NCBI RefSeq assembly: GCF_016097555.1 | Contig: NC_054701.1 | Location: 38,084,492 to 38,148,491 of the forward strand | Length of the DNA stretch: 64,000 bases | Origin: Gigantopelta aegis | Taxonomy: Eukaryota; Mollusca; Gastropoda; Neomphalida; Peltospiridae | Direction of reading: 5' to 3' | In this document: piece by piece, positions 11,096-25,100 of the stretch | How the letters are laid out: each line of letters opens with the position of its first letter | Numbering within the stretch: the first letter of the stretch is position 1 | Program-made: the position numbers and the translations under genes | Notes under the pieces: model-generated | Database searches by the model: none | What the model was told of the DNA's origin: nothing | What the model saw: the letters and a program-made list of their open reading frames with translations, nothing else

Positions 11096-13031
11096 CACTA
11101 CTCAAAAGAATTTAAGGGTCAGATATTTTCGACATTATTTTCTGAATGTCGATTATATTAGCTAGAACATAATGTCACGCATGGTATTGTTCCATTTTGA
11201 CGAAAGTGGGTCTAAGCAACCCATAAATGAATTAAAATCCTCTTGTCATTGACACTGTCGACTAGTTCTAATGGCGAAAACATGCTTACATTTGCACGTA
11301 AATTAGGGCGAAAGTGAAAGGTCTGCTAAGTGCCCATAACTTGCTTTTTCAAAGCGCTTCATTTGCACGCTTTGCATGTGTATTCCATGTTCCCAATACT
11401 GAATTTCCGTATAATTGGAGCTTGCGTTCGTGTACGGTGCACACTCCAAATTCGACAATGGTACGACTTCAACTGACTACCGGCGTCGTGGCAGGCCATC
11501 GGTCTACAGGCTGGTAGGTACTGGGTTCGGATCCCAGTCGAGGCATGGGATTTTTAATCCAGATACCGACTCCAAACCCTGAGTGAGTGCTCCGCAAGGC
11601 TCAATGGGTAGGTGTAAACCACTTGCACCGACCAGTGATCCATAACTGGTTCAACAAAGGCCATGGTTTGTGCTATCATGCCTGTGGGAAGCGCAAATAA
11701 AAGATCCCTTGCTGCCTGTCGTAAAGAAGAGTAGCCTATGTGGCGACAGCGGGTTTCCTCTAAAAACAGTGTCAGAATGACCATATGTTTGACGTCCAAT
11801 AGCCGATGATAAGATTAAAAATCAATGTGCTCTAGTGGCGTCGTTAAATAAAACAAACTTTACTTCTTGTTTTTTCAACTGACTTGGTGTCAGTCAGAGT
11901 GTCGTTGGCCGACTGTGGCAACGGTACCAAGCAACGAATTCTGTTCGAAATCGTCCACGTTCGGGAAGACACCGAAGCACTACAAATAGAGAGGACCGCT
12001 ACATCACCAATATGGCTCTACGTCAACGCACAATCACTGCACGCCGATTACGTGACAATCTGCGGACTGCGACTGGAACTCGAGTGTCTGATCAAACCAT
12101 ACGCAATCGTCTGAGAGTCAATAATCTACGCTGCAGTCGCCAGGCTGTTCGACCACCACTCCTACCACGTTACAGAACGGCCAGATGTCACTGGTGCACG
12201 CTTCATCTGCGGTGGCAACGTGTTCAGTGGGGTCGAGTGACGTTCACTGATGAGTCCAGGTTTAGTCTCAGTTCAACGACGGTCGGGTTCGTGTCTACAG
12301 ACGTCCTGGGGAGCGCTTCGCTGACGTTAACGTTAGACAACGTCACCGGTTCGGTGGTGGCAGCGTCGTGGTGTGGGGCGGCATCTCTATCCACCACAGG
12401 ACCCCCCTCTATGTGGTGGATGGCAATCTGAATGGAATCCGCTATCTGAATGAGATTATCTGGCCGTTGGTTCTCCCAGGCCTTCAGCAGATTGGCGGCG
12501 GGGCAGTTCTGCAGGATGACCATGCCAGACCCCACCGCGCCAGCGTGGTAACGGACTTTCTCAGACAACAAGGTATCGCCAGGATGGATTGGCCAGCATA
12601 TTCGCCTGACTTGGCCCCAATAGAGAACACCTGGGACGAATTAGGCAGGAGAGTTCGGGATAACCATGCACCTCCGGCCAACCTTCATGATCTGGGTCAA
12701 CTTCTTATGGCAGAGTGGCAGGCCATTCCCCAAGAGTTCTTCAGACGTCTGATCAACAGCATGAGGCAACGATGTGTCGAGTGTATTCGCGCCAGGGGTG
12801 GATTCACACACTATTAAACGAATGTTCTAATGTGTAAAATCAATGTTTGACAACCTTCAACTTTGACAGCATGTCATGTGACTTTCTTGTATACAGTGAC
12901 GTTTATTTGTGGGGTTTTTGTAAATATGGAACAATAAATAAAAAAATTGGTGTAGTTTGATGATGTAATCTAATACACTCTGAAACTTATTTGGTTATAA
13001 ATTTTTGACCCTTAAATTCTTTTGAGTAGTA
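11096..13031 (+). mobile_element. Tc1/mariner-type transposon, decayed, with nested SINE
   Basis: Inverted ends built on CTCAAAAGAATTTAAGGG (about 26 bp) are flanked by TA within a TA-rich tract. Without the SINE it is about 1.54 kb. Transposase remnants lie on the plus strand at about 11,880-12,817: an HTH-type stretch (TITARRLRDNLRTATG), the first catalytic aspartate in TFTDESRFSL, and then in another frame DDHARPHRASVVTDFL and SPDLAPIENTWDELGRR. The second Asp and the Glu are 34 residues apart (DD34E). At least two frame changes separate the parts, so the enzyme is inactive. The N-terminal end of the frame is interrupted by the SINE at 11,479. Confidence 0.9.
11479..11873 (+). repeat. full-length SINE nested in the Tc1-like element
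   Basis: A 395-bp copy from tRNA-like head to TTAAATAAAACAAACTTTAC tail, flanked by a perfect 11-bp duplication TTCAACTGACT (11,468-11,478 and 11,874-11,884). Nearly identical to the copy at 32,274, so both are recent. Confidence 0.95.
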
Positions 13032-13329
13032 TATATATATATTATTTTAACCTAAAATGCCTTCAAAACCACATTGCAATGCCTCCATCAACTGCATGAA
13101 ATGTTTTGCAACTGGTTGTTCCCAATACTGTGGATCCTGAAATTCATGCATTCATAATATTGTGAAAAATGTGAGTTTGTGTTATTTGCATTAATAATTA
13201 TACACATTTATTTCTGTTTTGTCCAGCAAACTATGTATCAAACGCTATTAAAACAGATTAAAATTATAATACATTTATAAAATAAATGGAGCACAATTCG
13301 TCAGACCAGCAAAAGCAGACCATTCATTG
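13032..13329. other. no feature recognised
   Basis: Short AT-rich spacer between the Tc1-like element and the DIRS fossil. It is part of the intergenic space between the convergent Tectonic gene and gene A. Confidence 0.5.
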
Positions 13330-16300
13330 CGTGTGAATTAGAAAATATGTTTCTAATTTTCATTATTATTCATACTTACCTAGTGCTAGCACAACAAATA
13401 TGCTATTCAACCTGAGTCATACCTACACACTGCAGAATTTTCTCCCTTGCCGGATATGCGCAATGCTATCCTTGCACGGGCAACTTCATTCTCGGTTCAA
13501 AGTCCACCCAAACTCACCGAGGGAAAGCCTCATAGGGGTGGGCGGGAGGTATAGTTTGTTGTGCTAGCACTAGGTAAGTATGAATAATAATGAAAATTAG
13601 AAACAAATTTTCTAATAGTCTTATTCAACTTACTGTGCTAGCACAACAAATATGCTATAACGGACGTGCAATGACACCGTTAGAGCACGTGAATTCAACA
13701 TTAATGGGAGGAGGTAAGAAAATAGGGGACTTAACCGTACCCAAAAAGCTCCTTTGAAGTAATGACATGGAGATAGGACAAACCACGACATACGGTAACA
13801 AGGAGTCAAAAAAACTTTTGGGAATAAAAAGGGGCTTCCCAAAAGAAAAACTCATCCCCAAGAAAGGGAGGGAAAACATCTCCCCAGGGAGAGGAAACGG
13901 TAGACAACACTACAAAAAAAAAATCCCATCCCTCAGAAAAGGGTGGAGTGTTAAACATGTCCGAAGCGTGAATCGATGGCAGTCGGACGGAAAAGAGTCG
14001 ACCCCTTTCCGTTGCCCTGCGCACAGACACGACGTGTTGAGCCGCAATGACTGTCTGGATCCTACGCGTACCGTCAGGACAACCGTCATATCCCGGAAAT
14101 AGAAACGGTCAAAAGTGTGCCGTCCTTTCCAAACCCCTGCATTCATGACCTTTATAATATCTAAAGAGTCATGAAAATTCAGGGAAGCAGAAATGGCTCG
14201 GATCTCATGTGGTTTAACAGAGAAATTCTGTAACACATGATCACCCGCCATCTCATATGCTAGCTTGATGGTAGCTGCTATCCATCGAGACAAAGCATTT
14301 CTTGTGACATCACCCGGCCTAATGGTATAAGAAATAAACAATCTCTTTTTACCCTGCCGCCGGTTTTTCGTACGCTCCAAAAAAATACTCCAATGCTCTC
14401 ACCAGGCAAAGAAGTCTATCCGAATTGTCAGATGACAGTGTACGAGATAAACTGTGAATGACAGTAGGTGGAAACTCTTCCCCCGGAGACTGGTTTTTAG
14501 CAACAAAGATAGGGTCAGTACGTAAAGTGACAGACCCGTCCGAATTGTAATCAACCAAGTCATGCAAAAAAGCATGTATCTCACTGATCCGATGACAAGC
14601 CGCCAGTGAAACCAGAAACAGAGTCTTCCACGTCACAGCACGAAGACTAGCAAACCTCAACGGCTCATAAGGCGCACCCTTAAGAGCATGTAACACCAGA
14701 AAGACATTCCATTTCGGAATAATGGAAGGTCGTTCAACTGTGGATTGCAATGATTTAAGTAAATCATGCAACACCAAGTTCGTAGAAAAGTCACGACATC
14801 CACACTGTTTAAGAGTAATGAAAATCGCAGATCTGTGACTTCACTGTCGTGACTTTAAGTTTCCTTTCTTGGACCAACGCCAGAAAGTACTCCGCTAAAT
14901 CGTTGACAGTAGGCAATAAGGGATCGAAATCCCGTGCGTTCGCCCAACGAACCCACATACGCCAGTGACACTAATAAAACGACTTGGTAGATTTGCGCTT
15001 TGCTGAAGAGACGAGATGCGCAATTCTTGTCGAAAAACCTCTGCGTCGCAAGGAAGCCCTGATAACCTCCACGCGTGAAACCGGAAGACCTCCGGCTTCG
15101 GATCGGATGCCACACCGTCTGACTCAGTACCTGACTGAGTAGATCGGACAACACTGGTAACCGGAACGGGACTGTCACTAACAGTGACAGGAGCTGTGGA
15201 AACCAGGGCTGCGCCACCCACAGAGCAGCTATCAACGTCACGTGACAAGTTTCCTGGACCACTTTGGTCAACACCTTGCCGAGTAAGACAGGAGGAGGGA
15301 AGGCATAAAAATCCAGTCCCGTCCAATCCATACTTAACGCGTCGTACTCCAACGCCAATGTGTCCGGTACCGGGGACACGAACACGAACACCGGCAATTG
15401 GTTGTTCAACCGTGTGGCAAACATGTCCACCTGTGGACTGCCCCACACCCGAAGAACCGCTGCGACCACCCCTTTGTTCAACATCCACTCCGTCTGAACA
15501 GGGGTATGTCGACTGAGGGCATTGACTAATACATTCACCGATGAAGGAATGTGTTTCGCCCACAGAGTGATCCCTAGTTGGTCGCAGAATTCCAAAATCG
15601 CAAGAGCTTTGCGACCCAGTCTCCGATTTGGTTCCACCCCAACGATTGAGATATGCCACTACCGACGTATTGTCGCATCTCAACAGAATTCGACGGTGTC
15701 CAAGAACACACCGGAAATGAAGACAGGCACGATGCACTGCCTCCATCTCCAAAAAGTTGATATGAAGCTTCCTCTCGGAGAGATTCCATACACCTGAAAT
15801 GTGTTGATCCAACAGATGCGCCCCGTACCCGTGCAGCGACGCATCCGTGAAAAGGATCAGAACCGGAGCAGGGTGGTGCAACGGAACCGATAGGGGCATG
15901 CACTTGTCCGACAGGCACTCCTGTATCGGATGAGTGAACCATGGGCCCAGAGGCACTAACATGTCCCAATTGTGACCGTCCCACCGTCGGGACAAATGCC
16001 ACTGGAGTGGTCGTTTGAATCGTCTGAACCGCACGATCAATGAGGCCAGAGATTCGAGGTGGCCCAACACCACGTGGAGAAATCGTACCGTAGTACTTTG
16101 CTCCCCATCAAACGTCGCGCCGACGTTTGAAAATTGTGGATACGCGCATAGGTGGGACGAACCGACGCTACCACAAGATCGAAGACCACTCCGAGATATG
16201 TGAAAATCTGAGCCGGCGTTAACTCCGATTTCACCCAATTAGGAATAAAACCCAATTGGAGGATCGTGTCCAAAACCAACCCGACATTGGTCTGACACTC

Positions 16301-16922
16301 CTGTTGCGACGAAGCTGGGATCAACCAATCGTCCAGATAGGTATGCATTCGAACCCCTAACAAATGAACATGACCTACCACCGCTTTTACCACACGTGTA
16401 AAAGCATGGGGACTCGTCGCCAAACCGAACGGGAGCACACGAAACTCGTACGCTTTCCCGTCGAACAGGAAGCGCAGAAACTTCCAAAATGCCTTGTGCA
16501 CCGGGACGTGGAGGTATGCGTCTTTCAGATCGATCGACGCAGCCCACTCCCCAATTTGAAGCAGGTTCCGGACCGAATGAACCGTTTCCATTTTCATGGA
16601 AGGAACATCTACGTAGACGTTCAGTGGTTTCAAATTTAGGATTGGTCTCCATTCCCCATTTTTCATCTGGGCGAAGAAAAGATGAGAATAAAATCCCGGA
16701 GTGTCCAGACTGACTCTCTGGATGGCCCCTTTGTCGAGAAAGTCAGCAATCATACTCTCCACTAAAACGCGCCGATCCGCGGACGGTAACGGCGGCATTC
16801 TCGGAGTGGAAGTAAGAGGGGGGCTCGAAGAAAAGGGTATTTTGTAACCGTGTCGAACGACCGACAGAACCCAGGGGTCGAGACCAGGCAGCTTGCACCA
16901 ATTTCGCAGGAAATGGCGGAGC

Positions 16923-16925
<3 letters not shown>

Positions 16926-16985
<60 letters not shown>
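16926..16985. repeat. 60-nt poly-C tract inside the DIRS element
   Basis: Sixty consecutive C between the gag-like and reverse-transcriptase regions. It is the longest homopolymer in the window, and its assembled length should not be trusted. Confidence 0.9.
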
Positions 16986-18254
16986 ACGGGTATGGTTGCT
17001 AACGGTACCTCTAAAAGCAACTGCCGATCGTTCACGTACCCTCACGCCAACCGCTTACCACCCGTAGGCGCAACGCCTTTGGTGGACTGAGAACGGAACG
17101 CAGTACGACGTTTGCGTCCTCGCTTAGCGGAAGACGGGTTGTTACCTGGTTGCCTCCTAGTGTCAGGAACCCTAGGGATCTGAGCCGACTGTAAAAAAGC
17201 AGCCTTTTTCACAGGAGGAGGCTTGAACCCCGAAAACGTGGACCGACGTTTACCAGAGGTTGAGGGTTGAGTGTTCGGGACTGGTCGCGACAAATCCATG
17301 TCTAGGACAATATTAAAATCGGGACCGAAAAGTAAATTTTCCCGTACCGAACGTGTACGAAAAAACGTCTTCGCAACGTTTGACGCACTCAAACCCGCCA
17401 GGTAATGGTCACGCCGTAACAAAAGACTGTTCGCAAACAATCGGCTAGATAACTGAGCGATATGCTTAGAGGCTTTTAACGCAGCCTCCAAACAGCCTTT
17501 CGCCATCGCGGGAAGGCTCTCGACAGCCTTATCCAAGCCAAATAGGAACGTACCTAAATGGTTATTAACCTGGAACATCGACTTAGCCAGCTGTTCGAAC
17601 GATTCCTAATCTGCGATTGGCTATGACACATGCGGTGATGGGGAACAAGCGGCTCGGACACTAGCGGGAACGATCGCCGGATGTTCGAGAAAATCCGCCC
17701 CCAACGTCTCATAGGAGTCGGCACGAAAAATGCGCGCTCCCGTTAAGATTTTCCCCGTACGCAGTGCCGTTGGGTACTCATCAACACCCACTCCCAGTGA
17801 TCAACACATCAATGTCACAAAGTGAACTGTGCCCCTTTTGTGCAAGTGGTAAACCCGACTCCTCACGAGGAGTGACCAAATTCAAAGAACGGTTCCCGAA
17901 GGAGACACCCTTGAATGTAGGCTGGGCCTCAACCTCGGGTATAGCGTCCCCGCATACCTGTCGGACTTGGTCCCTGACAAAAGTCAGAACCGCCGGATAA
18001 TCGCACTCCTCCTCTACCTCCGAACCGAAGTGAGAGAGAGCTGGGTCAGCGACAGAATCCGGTCCAACCGACACTTCCTCTGAAGCCAGGTCACTGTCCA
18101 TTGGATCCCGAAGATCTACATGGACTCCTCCCCCTAATCGAGACGCCCCTGGGGCAGCGTCTCCCGAGACGGAAACAATAGGAACCGAACGACAATCCCT
18201 AACTGCATCGTCAAACTGTTGTCGAGACGCAGTTTCTGCTGGTTTTGGCGGAAA

Positions 18255-18257
<3 letters not shown>

Positions 18258-18289
<32 letters not shown>
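18258..18289. repeat. 32-nt poly-G tract inside the DIRS element
   Basis: Thirty-two consecutive G in the gag-like region, corresponding to a proline run on the element's coding strand. Confidence 0.9.
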
Positions 18290-18290
<1 letters not shown>

Positions 18291-19570
18291 GCCGCGCCCG
18301 ACGGTCCCGTCTGCGAAAGCAATGATCCCAACTGAGGCGAAGCGTTCAAAAATTCCACAAAACTCCGAAACAACGTTTCCTGAAAGCCTAACGGTCGTTC
18401 CTGCGCCAAGTGCGGAACGATCGGAGTTTGCCGCCACAGAGTACCCCCAGCCGAGGGGTATCTGCGCGAACCTCGTCCTCTATCGAGTAAAGTCGAAGAG
18501 GTAGGGACCAAAGACGGTGCAAACTGTAAGAGAAGTCCGTTGCTACCGAAAGTCACCGGACCCTTGGGGTAAACATATGCAAACGGAGGACCCAAACGGG
18601 ATGAGTCCTCCACCCAACGGTAAACATCGGTCGAGATGCCATCAGAGACGGATTCCGGCATCGGAACAACTGGCTCAGTTCGAAGCAAACTGGCAGAACT
18701 CTCCTCGGGCCTTGAGAATGCTGAGGTGCCGAAGCGACTGTCAGCAATCGAAGGCAAAGTCGGGGCCACCTGCTCTGCGGACGAAGCAGTGGACCTATGC
18801 ACAACGGAGTGCATGTGCTCGGTAACCGATGAAGTCGTCAAAACCGGTGCCGCGACGACTCCACTCTGCCCCCCTTCTGTTTGTCAAGGTAACCGTAACG
18901 ACGATGGCGACGCCCGCGACGAAGCCACACAAACAGAAGAAGGCGCCGTCACTAACGAAGACGGCCCACACGGACCGACGAAGAAACACCCTTGTGTTTC
19001 CCCCCTTTCCGGACACTTTTCGAAGTGTCTACAGACTTATGGGACCTACCCACTAAGTCCGACTTGCCGACTACTGCCGAAGCAGACAAGATTTTGCTGG
19101 TACCCGAAACCCCGAGTCTGCGAACCGAACCGAACCCACTGGTCAGGAGACCACGTGGCGCAGATCTCACACTGACGGTCTTGAGAACAAGACCGACAGT
19201 CCGGACACAACACGTGTGTGTCTTTACGTCGTAAAGGAAATGGACAACCATCTGGCGCACAAACTTTCGTGCGCTAGCTGTCAACGAACTCGCGTCGGAC
19301 ATGGTAAATTCAACACAGAATTCCCAACTACCAACCGTATGTCAAGTTCAACCGAAAAACAAACACAAAATTACAAGTAATGAAAACTTTTTGCAAAAGC
19401 TTAACAGGTGTTAACAGGTGGACTGCAGAATTGAGAATGAAGTTACAGGTAGCCCGTGCAAGGATAGCATTGCGCATATCCGGCAAGGGAGAGAATTCTG
19501 CAGTGTGTAGGTATGACTCAGGTTGAATAGCATTTTGTTGTGCTAGCACAGTAAGTTGAATAAGACTGAG

Positions 19571-20149
19571 TTTTAGCACGCTAATCCTGAGGTCGACCAT
19601 TTCTTTGTATTTACAGTTCCAAGTTCTCTGCAACTTAGTTGGCATATCTTAGGAAGATATAGTTGTAATGGTACATGTATGATAGTTTAGCCAGATTTGG
19701 TCAACTATACACATTAGGCAAATCATTCCGGTACTGCAAAAAAGATACACTGGAGACTAAAAGGGTTAATTGATGTGTACACCGACATATTTGTGAGTTG
19801 ATCTCATTGAAGATACCTGTAACTCGTATTCAACCAAAAAGTACACAGACATCTTATTAGGAAGGCCCCATTTATGGTTTTACGCCCAACACTTGATGCA
19901 TATATTCACTTTACAGAGCTGATATGTATAAAGTTAGACCAAACAAATTCCATTTTCAACCTACGCTCTGTAATCCATACTTATAGTTTGTTTTTTCTGA
20001 GGAACAATTCCACTCCCTGACTTTACATTGAAGCAGTCACATTAGATTCTGATGATGGAACAAAATTTGCCAGAACATATCTACATGAACTTGCGCCATC
20101 AATCATTTCTTAAAAACAAAAACAATACAAATCAGTTTAGACACAATAA
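19571..20149. other. intergenic, no feature recognised
   Basis: Sequence between the right end of the DIRS fossil and the gene A poly(A) signal. No ORF or repeat recognised. Confidence 0.5.
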
Positions 20150-20155
20150 TTTATT
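20150..20155 (-). terminator. candidate poly(A) signal, gene A
   Basis: AATAAA on the minus strand about 2.0 kb downstream of the gene A stop codon. Expected cleavage is near 20,130. Confidence 0.5.
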
Positions 20156-22142
20156 GTACTACTTCAGACTTTTAGACATTTGGTATCAAATATTAGCCAT
20201 ATGTAATGTACAGTAGCTGTTGTAGCAGAGAATGTGATCGAAGCTTGGATAAAATTACTTTCCAGTTGCCAAGTCTGTTCCAAATTATATAGTCTAAAAA
20301 AATCTTACTGAACTAACACAATTTTAAAAATAATAATTCCAAAAGTATTACAAATCCTTCGAAAGAAGGAAAAAGGTTTCAGTTTTTACAAGACTGCTGT
20401 CATGCTATTTTTTTTGTTTTTATGAAGTAATACATTTTCTCTATCGGTAAACCGAGAAAAAGGTTTGTCAATCCGTTTTTTCCTTGTTTAGTTGACCTTA
20501 AGTGGCACAAACAAGTTCTCAATACATTATATTGCCTCTGCAGAATACACACACAATTTTCAAGTTAACATATCACATTCAATACTCAACACAGCCCAGT
20601 TTGGTCATCTACTGCTCAAAGTGGGCTGTACAAAATTATTGCTAACTTAAAGGTGGTTTTATATGCAATTCTACACCCCCAAAACATACACACAGAAACA
20701 TAGATTCTAACAAGTGGTACACTTGAGACTTATTCACACAAAAAAGTATTGTAAAAAAGAAGAAAAAAAAAAATCAAGAATCCTTAGACTAGATAATTTT
20801 ATTTTGAATGTAGCCAAAAAGTAACAACAATTACATATAGAACATAAGCATTTTCATCAACACAAGAACACGTGGTCAGAATAAAACGTCTCCCCTACAT
20901 ATACATATTCTGTGTTGCTCATCTCAATGCATGTAAAACCAAATTTCAAAACATTATTTGAAAAAGAAAAAAAAACACCTAACTTTTTAACATGTTATTA
21001 ATCCTCCACCCCACTCCCGCCACATATACTTATGATGAAGTCCATAGATGCAACTATAAACCAAGTGTCATTGATGTAGTACTTGGAGCAAAGGTTGAAG
21101 TCATGTATATGGATGTTAACATTAATTTGTTTTAATTTCTTATATAGTTAGCTCACTCAGCGTTTTATCATATTCCAATCTGCACAATAGTATTCAAAAA
21201 GGTTTTGGTAGGTCCAGCTATTTTGGTATATATCTTTTTAATCAGGTGATCCCACTTGGAAACTCTGGTATCATTTTTAAATCATTATTAAATTAGCAAT
21301 ACTGCAAATTCATGTTCATTTATTTAGATTAATTCCCAAGTATGTGATCTAACCCCGTGCTCAACAAACAATCTGCAAACAGGGTTTAGTACATCCATTC
21401 TACCTTATAGTACAGTGTTCATAATAACCAAGTCATTCAAGTGTATTTTAGCCAAGATCTTTACTCTAGATCACGTCTTTTTTAACTCACACATAGGCCA
21501 TCGAACTGATGCTGATCAAGGCTGTACCAAGGGTGTTGGTAACAAATAAGGGTTTTAAGGTACAGTGGAGAATCTTTGTGGGAAATTCTGTTTGACATTG
21601 TGTAAAATTATGTTTGCCATTGTGTAAATTAAAGCAGATTTGTAAACCACAATACAAAATGTCCGTTGATTTGACTGACAAAATTGTTGATGCAATTCAA
21701 ATTTTCAATTGGATATTATAATGTTGTACAGTGTCTGCCGAAAAGTTTGATATAAAGTTGTGGTATGTGAGACAGTAACAATGCTCAATCACTGAATCAA
21801 AACTACAGAAATGCTCAATAAACATCTGTTGGGCAATGTGCGTTTAGAATAAAGGGGTCTTTTACTCAATGTTCTGATCAATAGAACACTACTTAAGATG
21901 AATAATTTTTTAGGGCTTCAACTTTGGAATGAATATTATTCTCAGAGGAGAATACACACAAGTGGAATACTGATGTGGCTCCTCAATCTTCAAATAGTCA
22001 TCCTGGTCCCAATGGGAGACCTGCAACACTTTGTAATTTAAAATGACTCTACAGAATGCCATGTGTATTTTCGTGGGTTTTGTCGGTCTTATCAGTTCAT
22101 ACAGAAGTTATCACAGAGTTATTCAGTGATCTATTATTAGAG
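20150..22142 (-). other. 3' UTR of gene A
   Basis: The stretch follows the TAA of gene A down to an AATAAA on the minus strand (20155-20150). It is AT-rich, has no transposon that I recognise and no convincing ORF. It points towards the Tectonic gene, so the two genes are convergent with the Tc1-like and DIRS elements between them. Confidence 0.55.
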
Positions 22143-25100
22143 TTATCGGTTGTTCATGTCTGAAAAGAGAAAAGTGAGAGTAATAAATCAATCTCATTAA
22201 AAATATTTAGCATTTAGTGTTCTTTCAAACTGCTTAAAAATAATAATGTCTTACAAATGTGATCAACCTGTTTTTAACTTGCACACAAATCTGTTAAAGT
22301 TACTGCGCTAGTGCTAAATGAATAGCAAACTAAAATAACATGCACAAACCACAAACTTGCATTAAATAACATGATTGATGGTAACACAGTAACCTGGCCA
22401 AATGTTTATAAAACTTTAGAGATTTCAACACAGATTTCAAAATATTAACTACAAGTTATTACTATGGGCAGGACTCTATCTATTAAATATTTCAGTCTAG
22501 ACAGGGTGGGATGTAGCCCAATGGTAATGCACTCGTCTAATAGTGGGCTCATTAGGCTATTTCTCGTTCCAGCCAGTGCACGACTGATATATCAAAGGTC
22601 ATGGTATGTGCTATCTCATCTGTGGGATGGTGCATATAAAAGTTCCCCAATCTAATTAAAATGAGCTCCACTATTACAAGTGGATCTAACAGCAGCCAGT
22701 TGGACCTCATGTCCACCAATCAAAACCTTACTTGCAGAATCATGCCAGTGATTTAAAAATAATTTGAAAACATTCCGAATTATCCTGAGGGTATACGACA
22801 TGTTTCGTGTGAATTACGAATGCCTTAAAACATGTTTTATTTTATAAAATAAATAATTTGTAATGTAAAACTGAAGACTGATTTAGTTTTTAGTTTTTTT
22901 AACAAATAAATAATTTGTAATGTAAAATTGAAGACTAATAACCCATCCCGTACGTATTGGTATGGTTCGCTGTACTGCGGCCACTAAAATGGACTCGCCC
23001 AATATTTTTAGAATTTGTATGCTCCCAAATAACGTTATAAAAGGCGAAGTGTGATTGGTCAATATTTAAATTATTATTTACAGACGAAATGTTACTTGGA
23101 CATTGGAGACTACACAGTGTTGTTAGCAATCTGATTAAAATTAGTTCTACTGGTCTAAATAAGGCATTCGTAATTCACATGAAACGTGTCGTATACCCTC
23201 AGGATAATTCGTAATATTTTCAAATTATTTTCAAATCACTGGCATGATTCTGCAAGTAAGGTTTTGATTGGTGGACATGAGCTCCAACTGGCTGCTGTTA
23301 GATCCACATGTAATAGTGTAGCTAATTTTAATTAGATTGAAAAGATCCCTTGCTACTAATGGGAAAAATGTAGCGGGTTTCTTCTCTAAGACTATAATGT
23401 CAGAATTACCAAATGTTTAACATCCAATAGCCGATGATGAACAAACTAATGTGTCCTAGTGGTGTCCTTAAACAATATAAACTTTCAATTTAGACATTCC
23501 ATTAATGCAGTATATTAGACTGTTAAAGATATAATAATATAGAAGATAAAACAACATACTCAATCTCTGGCCAGTGACAACCCGAGACGAAACCGCCCTC
23601 CTGAACGCTGCATTGATGGCCATGTTTCGGGCCTGATTCAAGTTAATTCCCGCCCCAGCAGAGCTGGCCCTGGGACTGATCAGAGGCGACACCTGCGGAG
23701 AGAAGCGTGCGTTCTGGAGCTGGGGCCGGATGCCTCTCTGCTGGGCTTGTAAAGCTGCCAGCTGGTTCATTTGATTCAGGTGACTTAGAGCCTGAGCTGC
23801 TTGTGCTGAAAAAAAACAAAAAAACCATTCGCATATTTAAAATAACACTGTTATGAAATAGCACACAGAAAACAAGAGTAAGTACTGCCGTAAATATGTG
23901 TCCAACAATACATTACATATTAAAAACTACAGAGAGAATACACATAATGAAGCTTCCTGATACTGTCAGCCAAGTCATTACTGTAGTGACAGTAATTAAT
24001 TATGACTGGCACTATGGACAGGGGCAGACATTAAAAAAATATATTCTTCTGGCCTGCAAGACCAGTAGTTAGCTTAAAAAGATTCCATCTGTTTTCTCCT
24101 CCACCCCCTATGTCGGCTATGAAAAAGCAACACTTACCCCCTGCAGGTGTATTCATTAACTGATGCATCAACATTGCATTGGCCGATGCGGAATTCACAT
24201 TTCCTGGTAAGGGCATACGGTGCATGTTCATGCTGAACTGAGACGAAGCAGACATCCCCACCGAATGCCGGACAGGCAGCTGAGGAATATGGCGCACTGG
24301 ATTCGCCTGCATGGGAACATGGCGCTGTCGGAATATGTCGGGGATGTGGATTTTGGTGCTAGATGTTGATGTTATGGATGAAGAATTGCCACTTCTTGAA
24401 CCAGATGATGAGCTCGCACCTGAATTTATTATAAAAAAAAACGTCTGACGAAAAGTGCAAAGAATTTGCTTCAGTTTGAATAAATTTTTAAAGTTGTATT
24501 AATAATCACTTCTATGATACCAAGATGAATGCAAGGGAATACTTATTTTTTATAACCAAAGAAGTTTAGTTATTAAATAATGCAATAAATAATAAGTCAT
24601 CAAATAAATTATATCTTACATGGCAATAGTAACACATTTTATTCATAGATAACATTGCACCATGTATTTATGTTACTTGGGATTGGGAAAATTAGCCAAA
24701 TTTAATCTTACAATGGAATTGGGTGATAACCCCTGGAACAATATTTTTTTATAAAAAATTCTAGTAATACATGTACCACACACACATACATGCACAAGCA
24801 GTAAAAAACTTACTATAATCCCGAGTACATCAAAGAAATTGCCAATTAGAAAAAACTATCTACCATGCTGTGTGTAAAGCTAGTCTATCATGGAATATCT
24901 AATAGCATGCATCCTTCCATTGTACAGAATGTCATATAGCATGTTGTCTTTATCAATCAAGATATTTTATTTTTTCATGTTAAATTCACAGATAATTAAT
25001 GAGCATTGTAGCCATTTCATACAATGACATCCAAGATTAACTGCTGAACAACTTCGGTATCACCTAACCTGCACTATTAGCTTGCTTGTATACAACTGAC

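Larger units (their letters stand above)
13330..19570 (-). mobile_element. DIRS-type tyrosine-recombinase retrotransposon, fossil
   Basis: Parts on the minus strand, in order: gag-like region (about 18.8-17.0 kb), DIRS-type reverse transcriptase (about 17.0-16.0 kb), RNase H and linker (about 15.95-14.9 kb), tyrosine recombinase (about 14.8-13.9 kb). Instead of LTRs it has inverted ends: the last 40 bp at the right (about 19,527-19,568) are inverted at about 13,617-13,658, and about 100 bp further in (19,432-19,526) are inverted at about 13,391-13,500. The stretch 13,338-13,400 is also inverted at 13,548-13,612, so the left end is palindromic or made of two copies. It is broken, with several breaks across its frames. 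The well-kept ends and domains suggest moderate age. Confidence 0.88.

Noticed and set aside
11500-11580. tRNA gene
   Set aside because: Box A/B-like sequence belongs to the SINE head. It is repeated in several SINEs and is followed by the SINE body rather than a tRNA 3' end.
15184-15516. Plus-strand ORFs across 13.7-19.2 kb
   Set aside because: They are antisense shadows of the DIRS gag, RT, RNase H and recombinase regions.
16893-17090. Poly-proline ORF on the plus strand
   Set aside because: Produced by the 60-C tract; it is the reverse of the DIRS gag/RT junction.
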